A DNA stretch of 64,000 nt from Aegilops tauschii subsp. strangulata (Eukaryota; Streptophyta; Magnoliopsida; Poales; Poaceae), in assembly GCF_002575655.3 (NCBI RefSeq), contig NC_053036.3, positions 642,032,736-642,096,735 on the forward strand, read 5' to 3'. Under the pieces are notes generated by a model. The model made no database searches and was not told the origin of the DNA. It was given only the letters and a program-made list of their open reading frames with translations. The translations under genes were made by a program, and so were the position numbers. Shown piece after piece: positions 22,701 through 33,246 of the stretch (position 1 is the stretch's first letter; every line of letters begins with the position of its first letter).

Positions 22701-24356
22701 TGGGGAATGACTTGATTTGCTCTGTTTTCCATGTGTTTCTACTTCTGCTTGCGGTAGGATCTGGAGTTAATGTGACCAATGAGCAGAAGCTAAACAACAC
22801 CGATAAAAAACACTTGATCATGTATTATCACATTGTTTTTGAAGAGTTCCATTGGTTAATTATCTTTCCTAAAGATTGAATATATTGTACATGCATACAT
22901 GTGTGCTTTCCTTCATCTTTCTTGCATAATTACATGTCTGGTCATATCCACCCCGTCCATTTGCAGGTGTCCCCATGAAGATGACACATGAGAAGTTGTC
23001 CACGAATTCGGTGATCCAAGAACATGCAATAATCTTAGAACCGTTTGGTTTAACATGGTTTGACCTTAGAACATGTATGAGAACATGGTGCGATCTTAGA
23101 ACCATTTGGTTTCGAAGCCTATTTAGCTTGATTGTTAAGTGTTAATGACATGCTAGATGTCACTTTACTACCATGAAACCTTAAATTGTGTTGTGTCTAT
23201 CCACCCAATCCAGAGCATAACCACATTCCCCTCCCATTGTTCAAAAAGTCAAAGTTTGTTCAACTCCTAGCACAAACCCTTGTAGTTTATCCTTGTAGTG
23301 ATCTTGACATTTAACCCCTTGTTTGGTGGGCATGATCGAATATTATGGATTTCTCTATGAAGAACCATGCTGACATTTTATTTTACACCGTCTTCCATCT
23401 TGGCTTGATCTAAAGGTTTTGCTAATTTCACCGTGCGCCTCGCCCGTTTGTTTTATTCTCTTATAAGAAACTAACCATGACCCATCTTCTATGTTTGACA
23501 CATGAGTTAGGGTTCTAACTAAAACCATCATCAATATGCGAGGAGCTAGGAATTCAAGATTGAAACCTTTAGGGTATCCCCCGACATGCCTTAGTGCAAT
23601 CAAACGCCCTGAATTGTGAAAATTCACATCACTTCTCAAAAACTAGCTCGTTTTGTTGAACCAAGGAGGGTAGAGGGTGCCCTTCAGGCTCCAAATTTGT
23701 ATCCTCACGAGGAGGTGATGAAAAAGCACCGAGTGCAACAGCTGCCACGAGCGACCGTCATGGCACTGCTGTTATGCCATTGTCGCCCATGTATTCTACC
23801 GTGAGTGGCGATGGGGTAGTCCCGTATTTTGGCACATACGCGAGTTCGGCCCTCCAAGGCTTGTTAGAGGCGGACGGAGCTGTTGCATGTGTTCTTCATT
23901 TTCATAAAAGATTTTAACCAGTTTTCGAAGAACACCTGCAAATCATTTTTGTAAAGATTTTTGCCAAACAACACTTACAAAACCCCCCAAAAAAATGATG
24001 TCCAAATTGTCGAAACCAGCTGCAAGTGTCCTTCGGCCACACCTAAAAGCTTTCCCGCTCCACGAATTCAGACTGAAAGCCACAAATAGCGCACCATAGG
24101 AGGGTATTTTCGTCACCACAGAACACAGCCGCGCGGCCCGCACCGCACCATGCGTGGGTATTTTCGTCAAGTAATAATTTATTCCGCACCATCCTCGAGC
24201 GCCGGCCACCGGCGAGGCGGCGCGAGCAGCGGCCGGTCCAGCCGCCGCTCCAGGTACGAGGCCCCGCTCCCGGATCAGCCATTCCCCGCCCCGGCGGCGC
24301 TCCCCCGCCTCCGCCCGCCCACCCCAGCACCACACCCCCTCTCACTTTGTTTTATC
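22701..24356. other. No gene recognised
   Basis: Short ORFs without motifs. GC content rises sharply from about 24120 toward F-box gene 1, which may be its promoter and leader. No TATA box is clear. Confidence 0.4.
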
Positions 24357-24377
24357 ATGCCGTGTGGAGGTTGCAGA

Positions 24378-24513
24378 GGTGAAAGGGAAGCAGAAGAGGG
24401 TGCTGTTCGATTCGACCAGGCCGCGCGCACGACAAGCTGCTCGCGGAGGTGCCCAAGCACAAGCACAAGAGGGTGCAGATCCGCGATGACAGATATGACA
24501 AGGAGCAAGAAAG
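24378..24513 (+). pseudogene. Ribosomal protein eS25-like fragment
   Basis: GAGGTGAAAGGGAAGCAGAA encodes EVKGKQK and continues RVLFD. Then, after one or two shifts, HDKLLAEVPKHKHK follows. Plant ribosomal protein S25 of the small subunit has a similar order: a lysine-rich VKGKQK, then VLFD, then DKLLxEVPK. The next expected part is not recognisable; the frame goes on as RVQIRDDRYDKEQESLR up to a possible splice donor at 24520. It is at most a short, shifted fragment, possibly captured by the neighbouring F-box gene or by chance part of its leader. Confidence 0.4.
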
Positions 24514-24761
24514 TCTCAGGTATACAATTTGTTTGCCGAGTGTGCTGTTTAGTTTGCCCATCGACGTGGACTGTGTCGTGTTGCTCAGTTTACCTATTTT
24601 GACCAAGTTCATAGCAAAATATATCAACATTACAGTGCTAAATAAACAAAATATAGAAATATATTTCATGACGAATCTAATGATAACGGTTTGGTATTAC
24701 TAAGTTCGCTCTGCTGCTACTGTCCATATTATCCATAAGTAATCACGCCGATGATTCACAG

Positions 24762-26837
24762 ATGGATTGATTGCTGGTTCGTCAAGCGGTAAAAGAATAA
24801 AGGCCTCACCCTGCCAGCAAGATTGTGTTCCGGGTGCATCAACTTATGCAAATGGTCAGGCAAACGCAGAGGCCTCACCCTGCCAACAAGGTGGTACTGC
24901 TCAAACAGAGGAGTGTTCAGAGCCAAATCTTCCAGAGGTATCATGTAGTTGATAAATGCAGCTTCCTTTCGCGAACAACAGTATTACTTACTACTACTTG
25001 GTCTGCTTCAATGGCAACCTGTCACAAGTATTTGAATCTCTAGCTTCTTGGAACGCACAATTGTAGTAATAATAACTAGGCTGCTTTCTTTCCTCATGAA
25101 TAGAACTAGGCAGGCAGGCAGATTCCCATTGGAAGCAATACATTGCAACTTTTGAAGTGCATAGGCATCATTTATCTGGCATTTTCAACCTATCATCTCA
25201 TCATCTTAGTGACTCAGGTTTGTTTGCTGTATATCATGACCTAGCTGTTAGCGCTGTCGAGTTGTATCAAATGTGTTCTTTGTGCAGCATGCATACACCT
25301 TTACTTCTGACACTCTGTCTTAATTTTTACCATTCAAGTGTATATTCTGCCTGTGCATCTTGGTTAACGAGATGCACAGACGAATATTTGCTCAGTGCTT
25401 TGCTCCATGCCTAAATAAAGTAGGATCATACCAGGTAACAGCGGCGTCTACCTTTCTTAGCAAAAACCATAACCAACACTTTGGAAAAGATGCTCAATAT
25501 ACCCAACCTTTGTTGCAACGCATGGTGTATCTCTGCAGCATTGGTGCACTTTGTGATATCATGTGCATGTATCTTACATTGCTGATGTTTAACTCCCTCT
25601 CATGCTTGCGCTTGCAGGACATCTGGCATCATATACACTCCTTAATGCCATTGAAAGATGCTGCCAGAGCCGCCTGCCTGTCGCGGTCCTTTCTGTCTTC
25701 CTGGAGATGCCATTTGATCCTCATTTTGAACTGGGAAGCATTTGGGTTGGACGTATATGCGGATTACAAGGAAACAGCTAGAGCTTTTAGAAACAAAATT
25801 GACCACATTCTGGAAAACCACTCGGGCACTGGCGTGAGAATACTGAAACTTCGGTTTGTTCCAAATGACAAAGCGAAGGACCGTGATTATATCGACAAAT
25901 GGCTTCATAAGGCTGTTAAACCAGGAATTGAAGAACTCACCCTTACTATTATGGCTATGAGCAACAAACGCAAATACGAGTTCCCGTGCACACTTATATC
26001 AAATGGGCTGGGAAACTCGCTCCGGTGTCTTTACCTTTCCGATTGTTCCTTTCATCCTATGGCTGGGCACTGTGGCTTGAGTAGCCTGACAAAACTAGAG
26101 CTGTTAAGGGTGGGTATTACAGGGGACGAGCTAAGCTGCCTTGTTTCCAGTTCTGCAGCTTTAGAGCAGGTTTTACTCAGGGATTGCAGTAAGGTAGACT
26201 GCTTGAGGATACCTTGCCATCTTGAGCGGTTAAGCCACTTGAAGGTGTTACGTTGCAGCGAGCTGCGGTTGATAGAGAGCAGAGCTCCAAATCTCTCCAG
26301 TTTTCAGTTTAAAGGTAACCTCAAAGTTCGAGTCTCACTCGGAGAAGCATTGCAAGTGAAGAACTTACTAGTGAACAGCACCGAATTGATCTGTTACACT
26401 CGAGCAGAGCTGGTGTCCAGCACGCCAAGCAGGGAGGTATGCTCTAAAACTACTGTTTTATTTATGGGATTACATAAGTTAATACTTGTGAAATGCAATT
26501 GACCTGACATCATTTTTGCAGATGGTCTCACCAACGTTACCTATTAAACTTGCTGGCCTGAATTCTCTGAGTATCTATCTTGAAGATTTGCTCTTTGGTC
26601 GGATCTTTGATTGTTCTTCTCTGGCTTCTATCTTTGGTGCTTCTCTTTCATTGGAGACTTTCATCTCGCATGTAAGTTGCTCAGTGTCCTGCAAATATGT
26701 TGGTACTTAGTTATGGTGTGTAATCGTTAACTGAATGAAGGTTGTCTTTTCATCTTTAGGTATCCAATGAACTCATGCAGCATGTGCTAGTTTTCGACGC
26801 GTTGTGTCCCCAAGGAATAAGAGTCTTGTTGAGCTAG
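24762..26837 (+). CDS. F-box/LRR (FBD-type) gene 1, 5' exon unresolved
   Basis: Four exons with GT-AG borders and matching phases are visible: 24762-24937, 25618-26436, 26522-26671 and 26760-26837. Exon one of this set encodes GLIAGSSSGKRIKAS and ends CSEPNLPE. The next starts DIWHHIHSLMPLKDAARAAC and FLSSWRCH, so the F-box is split by the intron, as in the paralogue. About 230 residues of leucine-rich repeat follow (GIEELTLTI, SLRCLYLSDCSFHP, SLTKLELLRVGITGDELSCL). F-box proteins recruit targets to SCF ubiquitin ligases through SKP1. The end is short: a 37-base deletion relative to gene 2 shifts the frame, giving a stop at 26835 in place of the NKSLVELACHVLRAW end still readable in another frame. 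The first codon needs a G from an upstream exon. ATG 24357 to donor 24519 fits the phase (54 residues) but is unproven. It may be a pseudogene. Confidence 0.75.
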
Positions 26838-29544
26838 CCTGTCATGTTCTCAGGGCCTGGTTGAGCTAACATGCCCCAGTCTTGGGAGTGCAACGACGTC
26901 ACAGGGACATATTAATGCCAAATGCTTTAAGTAATGAACTATTCTGAGCACTCTGCAGTTGCAATCAATGGCAAGTCTACTATCCTGAGTTTCTGGAGTC
27001 CTGCGGAGTTGATCATGATGTCGAACAATGATGTCAAGTAGGATCTTGTTTCCTTAAATTAATGTTTGCGTGGTTGATCATGCTGTTGAACAATGATGTC
27101 AAGTGTAGTTATATTTGGTTATGAAGTTGTAGCTGGATCTTATTTTCTTAAATTAATATTGGAACTAGTGATTGTTTTAGTTGATGTATTTGCTCTAGTA
27201 GCGCCTACACTGTAATAAGGGTTAGATAGAGGTGCTCTTTGCTCATTATTCGTTGCTTTCATTTCTATTTATTTTGACGTGCATGAAATTAGGTGATCAT
27301 CTTTCCCAGAATTGGCAAAAATGAATTGCTATGGGAAAAAGAATCCAATTTTAGAATGGCCTACCTTCATGGTAAATGACATCTTAGGCTCAGATTGGGA
27401 GCCATTGTAAACTAATACTACCTATGTTCACATATGTAAGATGTTTTAGACTTCCACATACAAATCTTGTCATGTTATGAAATTTTGTTGGTTTCCAATT
27501 TTACCCTCCTACATCTCGCTTGCACTGTCGTCCCCCATCTCATTCCACGTCGTCACATCCTTGGCTCCCAAATCCCTAGCCTTCAACACTTGTGTCGTCG
27601 TCTCCCATTCCATTCCCCTCGCTCAAGCCCAGCAAATTCACCTGAAGATATTCCGTGAGTAGTATTTGTAGTCAATACTCGGTGGTCGACAGCATAGCTG
27701 AAGAGGCTGAATGTCTTCTCCACCACCGGCCATCGCCGTGCCTTGCTGTCGCTGGTAATCTACTAATGTAGAAAATTCAAATAGACAATTCCCACATCAG
27801 TAAATCCAGTATCTCATCAATTTCCAAAACCGTACAAATCAACAATTTGCTAGAATGAACCGGCACTGAGACGATTAAAGCTAATTGATAGTGTAGTGGT
27901 AGCAGAATTAATAGCATTTCCATCTTGTCTTGGTTGCCAAGTTGGTGGGAGTGGCACGTCGTAAGTTCCAACTTAGTAGCATGGCACTGTTCTGAATTTT
28001 TGACAAGTGCAGTTGTAGTTGAACGATTTGAAAGTAATTGTGTCCCAAGGGGACTGAATAACCAAAGTGTTGTATTATAATTTAGTTTTAGAGATGAAGG
28101 TTGCAGCCAATTGCCAGCTGATTCTGCAGATCTAACAGATGAGGCGTCAAATTCAGGCTGCTTGATCAAGCTGATGATAATTTTAAAATTATTCAGTACA
28201 TAGATTTTGAGGGAGTTAAAATGACCTTTCCTACAATTTGAAGCTTCCTATGATTGTGGTTATATCAAACATATTTGTCACAGGGTTGCATGGGACATAT
28301 TATTCTGCATTATTTGTTACATGTGTGCTCGCAGTTGCATCCTGATTTTATTAACTAGTCCTTCTTTTCTCCTCTTTGTCCATTTGTTCATGTGGTGTAT
28401 CTACCAAACAGAGGTGCATCACAGATCATCATACTACCCATCGAGAGCAAGTTCAGAGATCTACTTTGGGAGGAGAGGCCTACTGGGAGTGTGCCTGAAA
28501 CTGAAAACACTTTAAATATGGCCGACCATCAGACGTTGCGTCGTGGTGGAGGCCCTCGTCGTCTCCTCCTCCAGGTGCTACCCCGACCAGAGAGCCTCCT
28601 TTTCTTGGCAGGGTTCCCCTCCTTGCGTCACTAGACTGCGCCCCGACCTGAGCTCGCAGCTACCTGATGTCCAGACTGGGGCAGAGCAGGTCGAGGCGGG
28701 GCACTAACTGTCAGTCAAAGTTGGAGCAGAGCTGATTGAAACGGAGGACGGAGCATCGGTAGGGAGGACGGAGGCGGCTGAGGGAGGCTCGGCGTACAGC
28801 CCAGCGCCGCCGCCTGGCTCTGGCGTCGTCTTCCTCACGGTGGGAGGGGGCGGCGGCGACCTGCCCGAGCCGAGATCGAGGGGACCAGTGGAAGGTGAGG
28901 CGGCATCGTCTGGGCGGTGCGAGATGGAGAAGAGGGAAGGAAAAGAGAGCTTGAGAGGCCACTAACCTGTGCCGTCATGGAGAAGAAAGGGGATCACGGG
29001 AGAGGCGCGTCCCCGGCCACCCGGCATGGATCCCCTCCTGGTGGCTCGCCCGCCTAGGTCACGGCGGATCTCCACCACCGTTCCCTGTGGCCTCCATCCC
29101 TCGGCAACGACTTTGATTCCGGTCTAGGGGGTGAGGTGAGGAGTAGCAACGACGACGTGGCGTCTTCGTGCGTGCGAAGGACAAAGGGATCGTGTGCGTG
29201 ATGTTTCCATTTGCTTGTATAATAATTTTTTTGAACTTTTTGCTTGCATAATATTTAATCTTTTTAAGAGAAAGTATATATAATATTTAAATTGGTGGAC
29301 GCGAGATTCATAGTGGCTGTACAGGAGAAGGAGACTTGTCCGTGCTCTCCTCGTCTGTTTTTCTTTTATCGGGATAGGAGGCGTAAAAAAGATTGCAGGA
29401 CCACTCAATTAAATCTTAGCCATCAATCTTTATAATTAACATAAAATTAATGGATATAAAAGAATGACGTATGATTGTATGAAGAACTATGAAACTTTCC
29501 TCCCATTAATATTAGGTAAAGATTAGGTATATGTATTTGGTACT
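26838..29544. other. 3' flank of gene 1 and spacer
   Basis: Up to about 27270 the sequence is paralogous to the 3' flank of gene 2 (TGGGAGTGCAACGACGTCAC; AATGCCAAATG; ATTTATTTTGACGTGCATG), probably an untranslated region. Within it GTTGATCATG, then GAACAATGATGTCAAGT, occurs twice (about 27007 and 27075). Near 27415-27460 TACTACCTATGTTCACA looks like the worn left end of a Stowaway element. A 130-codon minus-strand frame at 27777-28169 and GC-rich text at 28540-29110 match nothing I know. Confidence 0.45.
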
Positions 29545-30960
29545 AGCAAAAGGGCCCATGCGTTGCAACGGGAGAAAAAAAATCATAATCTTCAACGACC
29601 TGATCATATATTGCTGCATCACCGAGATACACTATCACTCTCAATTTAATGAAAATAATTAACATTTTTTAAACTCATGAACATATTTAAAATTGTGGAC
29701 ATGTTTTTAAATTCATGAACACTTTTACAAATTTTCAAACATTTTCTAAAATCAAGAACTTTTTTGAATTCATGGATATTTTATACTATTTGCAAACATC
29801 TATTTAACAATTTTCTTGAATCGGCGAACATTTCTAGAATGGACGAACATTGTTTTGGAAATTGGTGGAATAATTTTAAAATTTATGAACATTTGTTTTA
29901 TTTAACAAGTATTTTCTGAAATGCATGATCATTTTTTGAATCAACTAACATTTTATGAATGAATAAACTATTTTGTAAGTCACGAACAGTTTTTGAATTT
30001 TTAGGATATTTTTTCATTCATGAACTTTTTAATTGATGAAATTGTTGTCCAAATTCATTACATTTTTTAATACATGAACATTATAAAAAATCATGATTTT
30101 TTTGGATTTCCTGAACATTTGTTTTCAAAATCTTGAATATTTTTCAATAAGCAAACATTTTTAAGTAAATTGCGAACATTTTTTAATCCACAAATTTTTA
30201 TGTTTTATTAAATATTCTATTTAAAAATTCTCATTTTTTAATTTTGGAACTTTTTGAAGTCCCAAATTATTTGAAGTACAAAAAAGAAACTGAAAAGAAA
30301 AAGAAAAAAACAGGCCTCCCGGACATGGGCCGGCCAAAACGGACGCGCTGCGTCTTCTCCCCACTGCAAAAATTAAAACTTTCAGGTGCAGATTCACAAG
30401 AATGTTAGGAAAATATTCAAAATATTTTCTTTTGAGCATTGTTCATACAAAAAGTGACATTGTAGGTTGGATTGCTAGCTCAAGGTGCTTCAGAGATCTA
30501 AAAAACGGAAATGTCCACCTAATGGCCACACAGCCAAAACTTATGACCTTTTATAGTTTCTTGGACAATGAAGATACTAAGATACTGAAATTCTAACCTT
30601 TGTTTACAAAATCGCGAACAGTTTTTGAATCCACAAACCTTTATTATTTATTACATATTTTACTTCAGAATTCTCTCTTTTTTATTTTGGAACTTTTTTG
30701 AGGTCCCAAATTATTTAATATTGAAAAAAACTAAAACGGAAAATAAAATAAAAGATAAAAGATGAAATTTTGAAAAAGGCCGCCCCGAAGTGGGTTCGGC
30801 CCAAATGGGCACGCTGAGTATTCTCTCAGTGTAGAGCGCGGTATAGGAGGTCCCTACTGCATAGGCCGGCCCAGGTGGGGGATTTTCCTGTGTAAAACTT
30901 TTTTTTATCACTTATAGGTGGCATTGGTGAGTAATATTTCATGACGAATTACGTTGAAAC
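29545..30960. repeat. AT-rich repetitive tract with duplicated ends
   Basis: It starts AGCAAAAGGGCCCATGCGTT GCAACGGG, a motif common at one end of a grass repeat of uncertain class. Then about 600 bases of variations on GAACATTTTTTAAATTCATG follow. Two related blocks, 30170-30330 and 30610-30800, share the order TTGGAACTTTTTGAAGTCCC, then AAATTATTT, an A-rich run, and GGCC-rich text (CATGGGCCGGCC and GTGGGTTCGGCCC). No coding sequence. Confidence 0.5.
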
Positions 30961-31931
30961 GAGAGTTGTGCAAAAAAGTCAAACTTGGGACCTTTTAACA
31001 CACTAGTCAATGTGTACGTGCAATGCACGTTAATTTGAAAGTATATTAAGTGCATGCGCATATTAAGTAGGATATTATTTACGTGTTATTATGTGATTAG
31101 CACTATATTTATGTGTTATTACATGTTATTATGTGAAGCGCTCGACATCGAAGTAGTCTAGGTCGTTGGATTGACATGATTTGATGGCCGATATTAATTG
31201 GATCTGTCTCTTTGGGTCTTTTTATATTGGTATAGATGATACTATACATCTTGACAGACCATGGATTTGTCTTTTTTTGCACTAGTCGCATTTCAACATA
31301 TTTCATCTTGAAATTTTACACACATACGCCTCACATCATTGTTTATTTGTAAAAAAATCAGACCATAAATATAGATAGTTTTTTTTAGAAGATAAACATA
31401 GATAGGTAGCAATAGACTTCTTTTTAGTCATTTTTTCGACAAACTCAGAAGCTTTTATTAACTCGTCACAACGTTTACACGCACGAAGGAAAGTCCATCC
31501 GGGTAGTCTAACCACACACGTCGGCCAACCGGAAGCGCTAAAGCATGCTTCGCGAGTTTGTGAGTCTCGACATTCGAGCTCATAAATTCATGACTAATAT
31601 TACAAGCCTCAAAAGTAGATGTACGATCTAATATTTCGTGTATAAGTGCTCCATAAACAGTCGGGTTTCTTTCTCAGACATCTTCCACAACCACCTTGCA
31701 ATCTGATGGAACTTGAATCTTCCGGTCATACATGTCCTCTGCCAGGGAAAGAGACTCCCTAATTGCCAAGCATTCAAGAGTAGCTGGGTCTGAGATCCTC
31801 ATGAACACCATTGCCGAAGCTCCCACGAAAGCACCCGAGTGGTCTCTGCATATAGCTCCCGCAGCTCCATGTCTCCCTCCTCTCCCAACTGCGGCGTCCA
31901 CGTTAATTTTAGCTGCTCCCGCCGGAGGCGG

Positions 31932-31968
31932 TATTATTATTATTATTATTATTATTATTTTTTTTTTT
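31932..31968 (+). repeat. ATT microsatellite and poly-T
   Basis: About nine ATT units followed by eleven T. It marks the 3' tail of the younger LINE. Confidence 0.9.
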
Positions 31969-32593
31969 GAGGGAATGCCATCATGGCACACTTTATTAAT
32001 TTGGCAAAATAGTTACATCATTAACCAGAGCATTAATCAGGAACCCTGGGGGTTCATCGACCCACGTACAAGATTCATTTCTATCATAAGCAAACTTAGC
32101 TAGAGTGTGCGCTACCTCGTTCGCTTCCCGGTTACAATGCAAAAATTGTACTGAACCTATCATACCCGCCATGATGAAACATTCTGCATAAACTGCCGAG
32201 GCTCCACTCCAAATTCTGTCTTGTCCTGAACAAGCATTAATCACCTCAATCGAAATCCGATTCTAATTGGATGGAATGAAAGCCCAACTCATGGGCTAAC
32301 ATAAGCCCATGCTTCACTGCCAAAGTTTCTGCTATATGTGCATCCGAGATGTGGGTAATTAGTGATCCTGAAGCAGCAAGAAACATCCCATGTTCATCTC
32401 TAATAATCACACCCACAGATCCATTCAATTCGTTAGCAATAAAAGATGCGTCCACATTTACTTTCACCGTTCCAGGAGATGCTTTAGCCCACTTGATACC
32501 CAGACGACTCACAGGTCCATTTATGAACTTCAGGGATTTTTGATAGTTTAAACAGATGGGCCGAACAGCCGTTGCACACCGTGTCACTGGGGA

Positions 32594-32627
<34 letters not shown>

Positions 32628-32635
32628 TGAGAAGA
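31935..32635 (-). mobile_element. Younger truncated LINE inserted in the older one
   Basis: It is flanked by a 14-base target-site duplication GCCGGAGGCGGTAT (31921-31934 and 32636-32649), the kind made by L1-type target-primed insertion. It encodes, on the minus strand, a nearly complete RNase H domain: VKVNVDASFIANELNGSVG (first Asp), HIAETLAVKHGL (Glu), LESD (Asp), and REANEVAHTLAKFAYD, with stop at 31996. One frameshift lies near 32244. Its poly-A tail is the plus-strand T run at 31958-31968 with an added ATT array. The 5' end is truncated and also carries an ATT array. Confidence 0.8.
32595..32628 (+). repeat. ATT microsatellite
   Basis: About eleven ATT units at the 5' end of the younger LINE, eight bases from its target-site duplication. 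Confidence 0.9.
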
Positions 32636-32700
32636 GCCGGAGGCGGTATCCAGTGTGATGGCCGTGGACCAAACTTTTTCTAGTCTATAAGGTAGCAATA

Positions 32701-33246
32701 GGCTGGACCTACCGAGCCAGGCCCGCTAGGAAGAAAGGCCGGTCCGATCTGCCATATTCGGACCGACCAGCCCAGTACGCGTCCTCAGCCTCTCGTTCTC
32801 TCCAGGCTCCTCGCCGCCGCCGCCGCCGCTCGTCTCAGCAGCCACCAGCCGCCGCCATCGACCACTTCCTCCACTCCTCCTCGGTGTCGACTACCAAGTT
32901 GAAGTTGGATGATGCGGGGGACGAAGCTTCCGTGCTCGCCGGAGGCAGGGCCGAGGTGTGGAGGACAGGAGGAGCACGGCCCCGACATCCGCAATGGCAA
33001 GCTCTCCTCTCTCCTTCCTCCCTTCCCTCTCATGCACCAGCGCACCTCCACAGCACGCAGCGCACCACTCAGACATGGCCGCCGCCGGCCGTGTCCGCCC
33101 TAGCTTAGAACCCGGCTTATTACAACGGTCAGGAGCTCAGCGAGATGCTCTGTTGCTCTTCATACGATTAGATTACATGTTTCTGCGTTCAAGTCTACTC
33201 TGTGTCCATATTAGCCATAATTAACTAACTAAAATCACGCTTGCAG
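32701..33246 (+). promoter_or_regulatory. Promoter, leader and first-exon region of F-box gene 2
   Basis: GC-rich from 32800 to 33110 with GCC repeats. A first exon must end here with a G in the right phase, but several frames (for example from ATG 32994) and donors are possible and none is clearly better. The last 60 bases before 33247 (GTGTCCATATTAGCCATAA) match the intron end before exon two of gene 1. Confidence 0.45.

Larger units (their letters stand above)
31440..32700 (-). mobile_element. Older LINE 3' end with RNase H domain, split by a younger insertion
   Basis: On the minus strand the frame reads PPPAGAAKINVDAAVGRGG, RDHSGAFVGASAMVF and a late part FEACNISHEFMSSNVETHK, ending with TAA at 31458-31460. 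This is the RNase H-like domain that ends plant LINE polyproteins. An in-frame TGA at 31674-31676 breaks it. The upstream part resumes at 32650-32700 after a 701-base insertion. An A-rich tail on the minus strand (left of 31440) is faint. Confidence 0.7.

Noticed and set aside
24150..24602. A 150-codon plus-strand ORF as a separate gene
   Set aside because: It runs through GC-rich leader sequence and reads past a good splice donor at 24520. At most the part from 24357 may be coding.
27777..28169. A 130-codon minus-strand ORF
   Set aside because: The protein resembles nothing I know and there is no promoter, splice or paralogue support.
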